Source: Chryseobacterium sp. SORGH_AS_0447 (GTDB taxonomy: Bacteria > Bacteroidota > Bacteroidia > Flavobacteriales > Weeksellaceae). Taken from it: DNA of 64,000 bases. The stretch is taken from contig NZ_JAUTAR010000001.1 of assembly GCF_030818695.1 (NCBI RefSeq), positions 2,722,501 to 2,786,500 of the forward strand, given 5' to 3'. Under the pieces are notes generated by a model that saw only the letters and a program-made list of their open reading frames with translations, did no database searches and had not been told where the DNA came from. Below are positions 16,997 to 24,835 of the stretch, in pieces (position 1 is the stretch's first letter; each line of letters opens with the position of its first letter). A program made the translations under genes and the position numbers.

Positions 16997-18091
16997 TTAA
17001 TGGATAAGGCTTCTGTAAAACCGCATAAGCTGCCCTGCGATTGTCTCATCGCTAAATCTCTGAACAAAGCTGAAGCCTTTGTCAGCACGCCGTTTACATT
17101 CCGCTTCATTCTCCCAGAGGAAAAGGATTTTTGCCCGGATATCAGAAACATTTTTCGGATCAACATATACAGAATCGGGCCCGCCCGCTTCAGGAAGGCA
17201 GCTGGTATTGCTGGTAATGACTACGGTTCCTGAAAACAAAGCTTCAATGACAGGAATTCCGAAACCTTCAAAAAAGCTTGGATAGATAAAGATCTGCGCC
17301 AGCTTATAGATGGCAGCCAGTTCATCCATGGAAACACCTTCCAGAAAATGAACTCTGATGTTATTCTGCTGAACAAACCGTTCTACCTTTTTGAAATAGC
17401 TTGTTTTTTTTCCTATCACCACCAATGGAATATCCGAACCTTTTAATGCCTTAACCACATTCAGCAGATTTTTACGCTCCTCGATGGTTCCTACATTCAG
17501 TATAAACTTTTTCGGAAGACTAAATTTATTTCGGGTATTCATGATAAATTCCTCAGACTGCTGCTCTTTGAAAGCCTGGTGACAGCCTTGGTAAATCACT
17601 TCTATCTTGGTTTCGGGAACCTTTAAAAACTGAATGATATCGCGTTTGGTCTGTTCCGAAATCGCAATAATCTTATCTGCAGAGGCAGCTGCTTTCCGGA
17701 ATTTCCAAAGATGGATCTGACGGTCGAAAAACGAATAATACTGAGGGTACCGTAAGAAGATCAGATCGTGAATCGTAACTGCTTTTTTTATTGGCTTCCC
17801 ATCCCATTTCAAGGGCAGTTCACCGGATAATCCATGAAAAATATCGGCATCTAACTGCTGTGCATCCTTACCCATTTTAAACTGTCGCGACATCCTCCCT
17901 TTAGAAGTTTCTACAAAACGGACATTGGAACGCTGTACAATTTCAGAGCCCCGTTCAGATTTGTTTTTATTTAAAAGAAGGTATTCATTTTCCGGGAAAT
18001 ACTGGGATAACATTCGCACCAGGTCGCGGGAATAGTTTCCTAGTCCGGACGTATTGTGGAAAAAGCGTTTGGCATCATATGCTATCTTCAT
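16997..18091 (-). CDS. glycosyltransferase family 4 (GT-B)
   Basis: The 364-residue protein starts MKIAYDAKRFFHNTSGLGNY, typical of GT4 enzymes. The donor-binding half has VGTIEERKNL (near 195) and the E-x7-E motif in FEGFGIPVIEAL (near 285). It transfers a sugar from a nucleotide donor, probably a hexose to a cell-surface glycan; donor and acceptor are unknown. It overlaps the deacetylase gene by 4 bp and is the last gene of the dapD-led run. Confidence 0.88.
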   Translation of the reverse strand: MKIAYDAKRFFHNTSGLGNYSRDLVRMLSQYFPENEYLLLNKNKSERGSEIVQRSNVRFVETSKGRMSRQFKMGKDAQQLDADIFHGLSGELPLKWDGKPIKKAVTIHDLIFLRYPQYYSFFDRQIHLWKFRKAAASADKIIAISEQTKRDIIQFLKVPETKIEVIYQGCHQAFKEQQSEEFIMNTRNKFSLPKKFILNVGTIEERKNLLNVVKALKGSDIPLVVIGKKTSYFKKVERFVQQNNIRVHFLEGVSMDELAAIYKLAQIFIYPSFFEGFGIPVIEALFSGTVVITSNTSCLPEAGGPDSVYVDPKNVSDIRAKILFLWENEAECKRRADKGFSFVQRFSDETIAGQLMRFYRSLIH

Positions 18092-18864
18092 GATTCGATC
18101 TGTTTTTGAAATTCCTGGAAAGTTCCGAAATTATATTTTTTATTTTTTAGCCAGGAAATAAATTCCTCAAATCTTTCCACCATATCCTGTCCTGAATTTT
18201 TCACCGTAAAACCGGGTAGTTTGAAGTCTTCATCCTTGATCTCCGCAAATTCCCACGGATGAAAGTAAACGTTGAGATAACGGTCTTTTTTCAGCGTATC
18301 CGAAGCTAATTTTTTATAGAAGGACAACGGGAAATTATGAAAGCTCAGCCAAAACAGCGGAATCCTGAAATTCGGTGAAACCGAAGCGGGAATCTGAGTT
18401 ACTTTTCCTTCTTTAAAATAGGTTCTCGAAACTTTCAGGTTGTTATACCTTCCGGGGAGAAACGTGGGATTGATAGAAGAATTGTAGGAATATCCTGCAT
18501 CTTCAACGGCATTTTTGCTAACGGGCATCATCCTGGGCATCCGTAATCCGGTTACTTTTGTAGAGAACAGTCCTTCAAGCCTGTTTTTGGATTCCTTCAG
18601 ATGCTTTTCTTCAAAATCGGAATGGAACCAGGTATGAGAAGCCAGTTCATGGCCTTCATTCAACAATCTTTCAATCAGAGGTCTGCTGTTTTCCGCAAAA
18701 ACTACGGTAGAAAAAAAGGTAGCTCTTACCTGATGCTTTTTAAGTATATTTAAAATCCGTTCAAGCCCTGTTTGCGAAATTGAAATTTGTTTTTCGAAAG
18801 GAATCCGGCCCTTATATTCTAACGGCATATCAAATTCCTCGATGTCAAAACTTAATAAAACCAT
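18088..18864 (-). CDS. polysaccharide deacetylase (CE4, NodB-like)
   Basis: The 258 residues show the CE4 motifs: the Asp in LSFDIEEFDMP, the metal-binding H-x3-H in SHTWFHSDF (near 78-82), RMPRMMP (near 108) and FHPWEF (near 203). These enzymes remove N-acetyl groups from sugar polymers. It belongs to the subgroup often found in exopolysaccharide loci. No signal peptide is seen, so it probably acts in the cytoplasm on a lipid-linked precursor. It lies directly against the GT2 gene. Confidence 0.85.
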   Translation of the reverse strand: MVLLSFDIEEFDMPLEYKGRIPFEKQISISQTGLERILNILKKHQVRATFFSTVVFAENSRPLIERLLNEGHELASHTWFHSDFEEKHLKESKNRLEGLFSTKVTGLRMPRMMPVSKNAVEDAGYSYNSSINPTFLPGRYNNLKVSRTYFKEGKVTQIPASVSPNFRIPLFWLSFHNFPLSFYKKLASDTLKKDRYLNVYFHPWEFAEIKDEDFKLPGFTVKNSGQDMVERFEEFISWLKNKKYNFGTFQEFQKQIES

Positions 18865-19794
18865 TTAAAAGTTTTTGTTTTTGATGATGTAATTGGGTCT
18901 TTCTTTAACCTGCTTGAATATTTTGCCTAAATAAATCCCGATGATTCCTAAAATAATCAGCTGTAATCCTCCGAAGAAGACGATGGTCATAATCAGCGAA
19001 GCCCAGCCTGAAATTTCCGTATGGGTTAAAAATGAATAAATTACATAACCGGCATAAATGATCACCGAAAAAAGAGAGAACAAAAAGCCCAGATAAGCCG
19101 CAATATAAAGCGGTTTTACACTAAATGCCGTAATCCCAGTGAAGGCGAAAGTAATCATTTTTTTGAGATTGTAGCTGCTTTCTCCGGAAAGCCTTTCGTT
19201 GGCGGTAAACTCAATTCCGGTCTGTTTAAAGCCCATCCAGCTGGTAAGGCCACGCAGGAAAAGATCGTCTTCATTCAGCCCCCTCATTACTTCTACTGCC
19301 CCGGCATCCATCAGTCTGAAATCCGATCCACCGCCTTTGGTTAAATTGACATCAGAGAGACTGGATAAGAGTTTATAAAAAAAGTCGGACGTTTTTCTTT
19401 TAAAATAAGAAATCTGCTTCGGATACGTTCTTATGGTAAAAACGATATCATAGCCTTCTTCCCACTTGCGGATCATGTCCGGGATCATTTCCGGTGGATG
19501 CTGAAGATCGCCGTCCATCGAAATCACCGCATTGCCGTGGGCATTATCAATTCCTGCTTTTACGGCAGGCTGATGGCCGAAATTCCTGGAGAATTCTATA
19601 AATTTCACTTCCGGATGTATTGCAGAAAGTTCTTCGAGTTTCTGTTGGGTATTGTCTCTGCTGCCGTCATTTACAAAAATAACTTCAAAATCATAATGGC
19701 TTAATCCATCAAAAACTTCTTTAATTTTCTGATGGACTAGCGCCACATTGCCTTCTTCATTATGGGCAGGAATTACGATAGAAATCTTTTTCAT
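18865..19794 (-). CDS. polyprenyl-phosphate glycosyltransferase (GT2, ArnC/GtrB-like)
   Basis: The 309-residue enzyme has a GT-A domain with VIPAHNEEGN at the start and the metal-binding SMDGDLQHPP (near 93). Two C-terminal transmembrane helices follow (about 228-255 and 265-290). This layout is that of enzymes that load undecaprenyl phosphate with a sugar for use on the outer face of the inner membrane. The neighbouring GT87-like membrane protein is a plausible user of that donor (inference). Confidence 0.9.
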   Translation of the reverse strand: MKKISIVIPAHNEEGNVALVHQKIKEVFDGLSHYDFEVIFVNDGSRDNTQQKLEELSAIHPEVKFIEFSRNFGHQPAVKAGIDNAHGNAVISMDGDLQHPPEMIPDMIRKWEEGYDIVFTIRTYPKQISYFKRKTSDFFYKLLSSLSDVNLTKGGGSDFRLMDAGAVEVMRGLNEDDLFLRGLTSWMGFKQTGIEFTANERLSGESSYNLKKMITFAFTGITAFSVKPLYIAAYLGFLFSLFSVIIYAGYVIYSFLTHTEISGWASLIMTIVFFGGLQLIILGIIGIYLGKIFKQVKERPNYIIKNKNF

Positions 19795-19798
19795 GTAA

Positions 19799-20965
19799 TC
19801 AGTTTAGACGGTAATCTTTTTCAAAATCTTTGGTTAGCAGCTCATAAATTACCCTAAACCAAACAACAATACAAGGTACGGCTTTCAGGGAATATTTGAT
19901 GATGTAATTTTCTCTTACGAATTTCGGAAACAAATCCGAAGTTGAGAAACACGTCAGAATAATCACGAAAACCAATAGCCCGATGGTAACAGGGGTCCGC
20001 TGTTTTTGAAGGAAAAACCAGACCATTACCCCTACGACAGCAATAATATACGTCGGCGATTCCGAACTTGAGCTGAAAAGTACCAGAAACAGCAAGGTGG
20101 AAGCAAGAATCATCAGCTGGAATGCATAATTTTTATACTGTTTGATCCTGATATAAGGGAGCGCGAAAAGCGGTAGCCCAAAAGCCAGAAATGTAAGATT
20201 GGAAATCGAAGCATCGCCAAGAATTCGTCTTACAAATCCCATTAAGGAAATATCCTGATAGGAAGTTAATCCCTGATTCTGCCCGTTCTTTTCGGCCAAT
20301 GCCTGGAACCAGTCTGCATAACTCTGTACCACAAATCCGGGGCTCGAATAAATCATCGGAACCACAAAGAACAACACTGCAATAACAATGGCTGACAAAA
20401 TATATTTCAATTTGTTTCTGATAAAGAAAAACTGCGTCAGTCCAACGATACCGTAAATTTTCACAAAAAAACCAACCATCATGGCTGCGGCGGCACTCTT
20501 TTCCCTGTTTTCATAAATATAAACGGCACCCAGCATAAGAAGAGCCACCAGCGCAATGTTAAACTGAAAATACAGCGATGAAGTAATGTATTCCTGCAAA
20601 CAGAACAAAGCAAACAGCGCTTTTTTAGGATCTGAAAAAGGCAGCTTGTAGATGGCGTAGAGAAAAATGGCCGTATTGGCAACATTCCACAGGCAGATTC
20701 CCATCCAGTCCGGCATCAATGCGAAAGGCGCAATCAGAATGCTGAAAAATATCCCGTAATGGTTGGAATCCTGATACAGATCGGGATACTGCAGATAAAG
20801 ATTTCTTTCGTTGAGAGTATTAAAAAATACATTCTTAAAGATGAGGTAATTGTTGATGGAATTCCCTCTCAGATATTTGGAAACGGCTGTTACAACAGCT
20901 ATAATAAGATAAACCCCAAATATATATTTAGGGTTTACAAGTATTTTAAGAAATTTTTCTTTCAA
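19799..20965 (-). CDS. GT87-like multi-spanning glycosyltransferase
   Basis: The 388 residues contain about ten hydrophobic segments. An N-terminal region (NYLIFKNVFFNTLNERNLY, then YPDLYQDSNHYG) resembles the DUF2029/GT87 family, whose members use polyprenyl-phosphate sugars as donors. The acidic residues in the first periplasmic loop fit a GT-C fold. It stands 30 bases after dapD and 4 bases before the GT2 gene that probably makes its donor. The product is unknown. Confidence 0.75.
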   Translation of the reverse strand: MKEKFLKILVNPKYIFGVYLIIAVVTAVSKYLRGNSINNYLIFKNVFFNTLNERNLYLQYPDLYQDSNHYGIFFSILIAPFALMPDWMGICLWNVANTAIFLYAIYKLPFSDPKKALFALFCLQEYITSSLYFQFNIALVALLMLGAVYIYENREKSAAAAMMVGFFVKIYGIVGLTQFFFIRNKLKYILSAIVIAVLFFVVPMIYSSPGFVVQSYADWFQALAEKNGQNQGLTSYQDISLMGFVRRILGDASISNLTFLAFGLPLFALPYIRIKQYKNYAFQLMILASTLLFLVLFSSSSESPTYIIAVVGVMVWFFLQKQRTPVTIGLLVFVIILTCFSTSDLFPKFVRENYIIKYSLKAVPCIVVWFRVIYELLTKDFEKDYRLN

Positions 20966-20995
20966 GACGTGAGGTTTTAGTTTAAAATAATCATC

Positions 20996-21808
20996 TTAAA
21001 CAGCAACATTATTCTCTCTCAACGCATCATTCAAAGACGTTTTTTTGTCTGTGGATTCCTTTCTTTTACCAATAATCAACGCACATGGAACCTGATATTC
21101 TCCTGCAGGGAATGTTTTCGTATAGCTTCCCGGAATAACCACCGATCTTGCCGGTACCCTTCCTTTGATTTCTATCGGAGTGTCGCCCGTAACATCGATG
21201 ATTTTGGTAGATGCCGTAAGTACAACGTTGGCTCCCAATACCGCTTCTTTTTCAACGTGAACGCCTTCAACAACGATACATCTTGAACCTACGAAACAAT
21301 CGTCTTCGATAATTACCGGAGCAGCCTGAAGCGGTTCCAAAACGCCACCGATTCCTACACCACCGCTTAAGTGAACGTTTTTACCGATCTGCGCACAGCT
21401 TCCTACGGTTGCCCATGTATCCACCATCGTTCCTGAATCTACGTAGGCACCGATATTAACGTAAGACGGCATCATGATCACCCCCGGAGCGATGTAAGCT
21501 CCTTCTCTGGCTACAGCATGCGGTACAACCCTTACTCCTTTTTCAGCATAGTTTCTCTTCAAAGGCATTTTGTCATGAAATTCAAACGGGCCCACTTCAA
21601 TGGTTTCCATTTTCTGGATCGGGAAATACATTACGACAGCTTTCTTTACCCACTCGTTTACCTGCCATCCGTTTTCCGTTGGCTCAGCAGTACGCAGTTC
21701 TCCTTTATCAACCAGGGAAATCACTTCTCTGATGGCTTTCTGGCTGTCTTCATTCTGTAGTAATTCTCTGTTGTCCCAGATATTTTCAATAGTTTGTTGT
21801 AACGACAT
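20996..21808 (-). CDS. dapD: tetrahydrodipicolinate N-succinyltransferase
   Basis: This 270-residue enzyme has an N-terminal helical domain and a left-handed beta helix of hexapeptide repeats (about 105-225). Conserved stretches include YVNIGAYVDSGTMVDTWATV and HLSGGVGIGGVLEP. It succinylates tetrahydrodipicolinate in the DAP/lysine pathway and so feeds peptidoglycan. A -7 element lies about 34 bases upstream, so it likely heads a transcript that continues into the glycan genes. Confidence 0.95.
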   Translation of the reverse strand: MSLQQTIENIWDNRELLQNEDSQKAIREVISLVDKGELRTAEPTENGWQVNEWVKKAVVMYFPIQKMETIEVGPFEFHDKMPLKRNYAEKGVRVVPHAVAREGAYIAPGVIMMPSYVNIGAYVDSGTMVDTWATVGSCAQIGKNVHLSGGVGIGGVLEPLQAAPVIIEDDCFVGSRCIVVEGVHVEKEAVLGANVVLTASTKIIDVTGDTPIEIKGRVPARSVVIPGSYTKTFPAGEYQVPCALIIGKRKESTDKKTSLNDALRENNVAV

Positions 21809-21842
21809 GTTTTATTTAATTAAATTAAAAATTATACGCCGC

Positions 21843-21850
21843 CAAAGATA
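21843..21850 (-). promoter_or_regulatory. -7 element upstream of dapD
   Basis: On the minus strand TATCTTTG matches TAnnTTTG exactly. No clear -33 TTTG is seen at the usual distance. Confidence 0.5.
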
Positions 21851-21949
21851 CAAAAGTTTAGGTAAAGATTAAGACTCAGAAGAAGGTTTAGAGCAGAATC
21901 GTATGAGAAAAACAACAGTACTTATTTTGGGTAATGTACTTTATCACAT

Positions 21950-22522
21950 TTACAAAACACGCTGGGCATGCAGATAGGCTTTATTCCAATAGGTTTCATT
22001 TAAAGACGAAATGATGACGCCCTTGGTGGTAGAAGCATGGATGAACCGCACTTCGCCGTCGTTTCCGATATCATGAACGATTCCTACATGGGACACTTTT
22101 GTTCCGCCTGCTGTTGCAAAGAACAGAAGATCACCCGGCTTTACTTCCCTGATGTCGATCTGACTTCCCGTTTCGGCCTGGTCTGCAGATCTTCTCGGAA
22201 GCTTATAGTTATTTTCCTCAAAAACCTTCAGGGCAAATCCCGAACAGTCGAATCCGGATGACGTGTTTCCTCCAAATTTATAAGGAGCGCCAAGGTATTT
22301 TTCAGCATCTTTCAGAAGTTCATTAATGGATTTTGGAATTTTCCCGTTGAATCTGGAATCCAGCTTACGGAGATTTTCGGCTTTGGCAATACTTTTAGAG
22401 GAGGTATTTTTCTTCGATGAAACATTTTTTGAACTTCCGCACGAGACCACAACTAAAGATACTGCGGATAAAACCAATAGACTGCGGGTAGCCTGATTTC
22501 TGCAAAAGATTCTGTACATCAT
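21950..22522 (-). CDS. NlpC/P60 cysteine peptidase lipoprotein
   Basis: The 190 residues start with a lipoprotein signal (LVLSAVSLVVVSCGSS; lipidated Cys near residue 28). A Lys/Ser-rich linker follows, then an NlpC/P60 domain (about 70-188) with the catalytic Cys in GFDCSGFA and His residues in VSHVGIVHD and FIHAS. Such enzymes cut D-Glu-DAP bonds in peptidoglycan. It probably sits in the outer membrane facing the periplasm. ATG codons lie at 22522 and 22519; either may be the start. Confidence 0.9.
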   Translation of the reverse strand: MMYRIFCRNQATRSLLVLSAVSLVVVSCGSSKNVSSKKNTSSKSIAKAENLRKLDSRFNGKIPKSINELLKDAEKYLGAPYKFGGNTSSGFDCSGFALKVFEENNYKLPRRSADQAETGSQIDIREVKPGDLLFFATAGGTKVSHVGIVHDIGNDGEVRFIHASTTKGVIISSLNETYWNKAYLHAQRVL

Positions 22523-22546
22523 ACTTCCTTTAATTTACACTGCGTA

Positions 22547-22554
22547 CAAATATA
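22547..22554 (-). promoter_or_regulatory. -7 element upstream of the NlpC/P60 gene
   Basis: The minus-strand TATATTTG matches TAnnTTTG exactly, 24 bases before the start codon. Confidence 0.45.
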
Positions 22555-22609
22555 AACAAATTATGTTTTTGTGGGATCAGATTTCAGGAGGCTTTTTGGA
22601 AATAAACCA

Positions 22610-22640
22610 TAAAAAAAAGCTGTCCGAAATACGGACAGCC
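22610..22640 (-). terminator. intrinsic terminator of the small lipoprotein gene
   Basis: GCTGTCCG (22619-22626) and CGGACAGC (22632-22639) form a perfect 8-bp stem. On the minus strand it is followed by a U run. Confidence 0.85.
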
Positions 22641-22662
22641 TGTGTGTACTGTGAAAATCTTT

Positions 22663-23040
22663 TTACTTAGATGTTTTAGCCCCTTTCCATGTTCCGGATC
22701 TTACCGTTGCAGGTACCGCGTTGGTCCATGTTCCGTTGGCTTTTTTATCTTCTCTTGTCAGCGTTCCTTTAAAACTTCCGTCTTCAGGAGAACCGATGGT
22801 GGCATTCAATTCACCTGACTCGCTAAGATATCCTGAGATATAGTAGTTTTCCGTAGTCTGGTCGGAATGCATGGTTCCTGTCACTTTTCCGTCAGTAGCT
22901 ACGACGATGTTCCAGTCTCCCTTCTCGGTTCCTTCATAAGTTCCGGCCCAGGTTCCGATAAAATCGTAGATCGTATCGTCATCTTTGCTGCAACCGATGA
23001 ATAAAAAAGCTGTCAAAAAAAGTAAAAATATTTTCTTCAT
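22663..23040 (-). CDS. small lipoprotein of unknown function
   Basis: The 125-residue protein begins MKKIFLLFLTAFLFIGCSKD, a lipoprotein signal with Cys at residue 17. The remainder is a small beta-rich domain with repeated Gly-Thr-Trp motifs (IGTWAGTYEG, ANGTWTNA, SGTWKGA), similar to lipocalin-like or META-like folds. The frame is open upstream to 23184, but that would run through the tRNA-Ala gene, so the start at 23040 is used. The function is unknown. Confidence 0.75.
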   Translation of the reverse strand: MKKIFLLFLTAFLFIGCSKDDDTIYDFIGTWAGTYEGTEKGDWNIVVATDGKVTGTMHSDQTTENYYISGYLSESGELNATIGSPEDGSFKGTLTREDKKANGTWTNAVPATVRSGTWKGAKTSK

Positions 23041-23077
23041 AGTTTTTATGTCGTTTTTATCCTTTGACAAAATATTG

Positions 23078-23151
23078 TGGAGGATACGGGGATCGAACCC
23101 GTCACCTTTAGACTGCCAGTCTAACGCTCTAGCCAGATGAGCTAATCCCCC
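23078..23151 (-). tRNA. tRNA-Ala (anticodon GGC)
   Basis: The minus strand folds as a full cloverleaf of 74 nt: acceptor GGGGGAT/ATCCTCC, T arm ACGGG-TTCGATC-CCCGT, anticodon stem TTAGA/TCTAA with loop CTGGCAG (anticodon GGC), and discriminator A. The acceptor stem has the G3-U70 pair that is the main identity element of tRNA-Ala, which confirms the assignment. CCA is not encoded. Confidence 0.95.
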
Positions 23152-23292
23152 ATTTTTATTGGTCTCTGTTTCTGAGCGGTACAAAAGTAAGTATTTAATT
23201 CACATATACAAACTTTTTATTGCATTTAATTTAATAATAGCTGATAATCACCGATTTATTTTTTGATTTTTATAATTTTTTTTATGCTAAAT

Positions 23293-23322
23293 AAAAAGAC
23301 ACATGCAGGAAATCTGCATGTG
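23293..23322 (-). terminator. intrinsic terminator of the efflux operon
   Basis: CACATGCAG (23300-23308) and CTGCATGTG (23314-23322) form a perfect 9-bp stem. On the minus strand, U residues follow after a few bases. It lies just past the outer-membrane channel gene. Confidence 0.8.
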
Positions 23323-23345
23323 CCTCTGTTTTATGGGTACTTAAA

Positions 23346-24761
23346 TTATCTCCAGCCGCCTCCGAGAGCCTGATAAAGCTCAACGCCAGCCCTCATTTTG
23401 TTGTATTCTGCATTGGCGATATTTAATTCTGCATTCAATGCGTTTACGCTTGCATTTAATACTTCCAGGTAATTGGCCATCCCGTAATTAACCAATTCCT
23501 GTGAATAGTTCACGGATTTCTTGTATGAATCCAGCTCTTTCTGCTTAAGATCGATGTAAGAGTCCTGAACCGAATAAACGCGGATCGCATCGGACACTTC
23601 TTTTCCGGCATTCAGGATGGCTTTTCTGAAATTTAGATAAGCCGTTTCCTGGTTGGCAAGACTTATCTCATAATTGGTCCGGATCGATCTCCTGTTCAGA
23701 ATAGGCTGAGCCAGACCGGCCACCACAGTTGCAAACAGGGAATTCACACTGAAAAGATGATCGATGTCTACAGACTGAACTCCTCCGCTGCCCGTAAGGC
23801 GTAAAGTCGGATAAAACTGTGCTTTCGCTGAATTAGTCAGCTCAAAAGCATTCATCAGATTATATTCCGCTCTTCTTACATCGGGCCTGTTGGCCAATAG
23901 CTGTGCCGGATATCCCAATTTCAGGTCAATCGGAAGGTTCTGACTTTCCAATGTAGAACGTGCAATGGTACCGGAAGGTTCGCCCATGAGCAGGCTCATG
24001 GTATTTTCCAACAGCTGGATCTGTGTATCAACGTCAATCAGTAAAGACTGGGCATTATACACCAACGCTTCACTTTGCTGAACAGCCACCTCTGTTAAAG
24101 TTCCTGCGGTTTTCAAGGCCCGGGTGGTTTCCAGGTTCTGTTCGCGTAATTTTATGGTTTCCGTAATAATTTTCTTCTGAGCATCGTACGTTAGCAGCTG
24201 ATAATAAGAAGATGCCACGGAAGCAACAAGATCGCTTTTTACAGCCTTATGTGCTTCTACAGTCCCCAGATAAGTAGCAAGCTGTGCTTTTTCCTGAGCC
24301 TTCAACTTTCCCCAGATGTCAGCTTCCCATGCAATACTTCCTGTAATATCAAACTGGTTGATGTAACGTCTTTCCCCGATAATCTGCCCAAACTGGGTAT
24401 TGATCGACTGGGTCTGGAAGGTATAGTTGGGCCCCACCGATATGGTAGGCTGATAAGCTGCTTTGCTCTGTTTCAGATATGACTCTGCTGAATAAATACT
24501 CTGCAATGCAATTCTGATGTCCAGATTGTTTTCCAGGGCTTTGTTGATGTGCCCCTGAAGTATCGGATCTGTAAAAATCTCTTTCCAGGAAACATTCGCG
24601 ATGTTCGTACTGTCTGTTGGAAGCATATCGGTACGGTATAGCTTTTCGTCCACTACACGATCCGGCCTGTGATATTCTTTTCTCGCCATACAGGATGATA
24701 CAGCTGCAAGAACGGCCACCGAAAATGTAATTCCTTTTATGATGTTTAAAATACTTTTCAT
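23346..24761 (-). CDS. RND efflux outer-membrane channel (OprM/NodT family lipoprotein)
   Basis: Starting at 24761 (MKSILNIIKGITF) gives 471 residues with a lipoprotein signal ending AAVSSC. The frame is open to 24794, but the added residues spoil the signal. Two TolC-type halves with long helices follow; conserved pieces are SIYSAESYLKQSKAAYQP and LLANRPDVRRAEYNL. It forms the outer-membrane duct of the tripartite pump encoded upstream and is the last gene of the operon. Confidence 0.93.
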   Translation of the reverse strand: MKSILNIIKGITFSVAVLAAVSSCMARKEYHRPDRVVDEKLYRTDMLPTDSTNIANVSWKEIFTDPILQGHINKALENNLDIRIALQSIYSAESYLKQSKAAYQPTISVGPNYTFQTQSINTQFGQIIGERRYINQFDITGSIAWEADIWGKLKAQEKAQLATYLGTVEAHKAVKSDLVASVASSYYQLLTYDAQKKIITETIKLREQNLETTRALKTAGTLTEVAVQQSEALVYNAQSLLIDVDTQIQLLENTMSLLMGEPSGTIARSTLESQNLPIDLKLGYPAQLLANRPDVRRAEYNLMNAFELTNSAKAQFYPTLRLTGSGGVQSVDIDHLFSVNSLFATVVAGLAQPILNRRSIRTNYEISLANQETAYLNFRKAILNAGKEVSDAIRVYSVQDSYIDLKQKELDSYKKSVNYSQELVNYGMANYLEVLNASVNALNAELNIANAEYNKMRAGVELYQALGGGWR

Positions 24762-24835
24762 TATTTGAATATAAGGTTTAAAGCTCAGGCCCATAGGTAC
24801 GTTTTACACGTTTATAAATCCTGAGCTGACTTAAT

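Noticed and set aside
23041..23184. 48-residue N-terminal extension of the small lipoprotein
   Set aside because: It reads through the tRNA-Ala gene; the lipoprotein signal begins cleanly at 23040.
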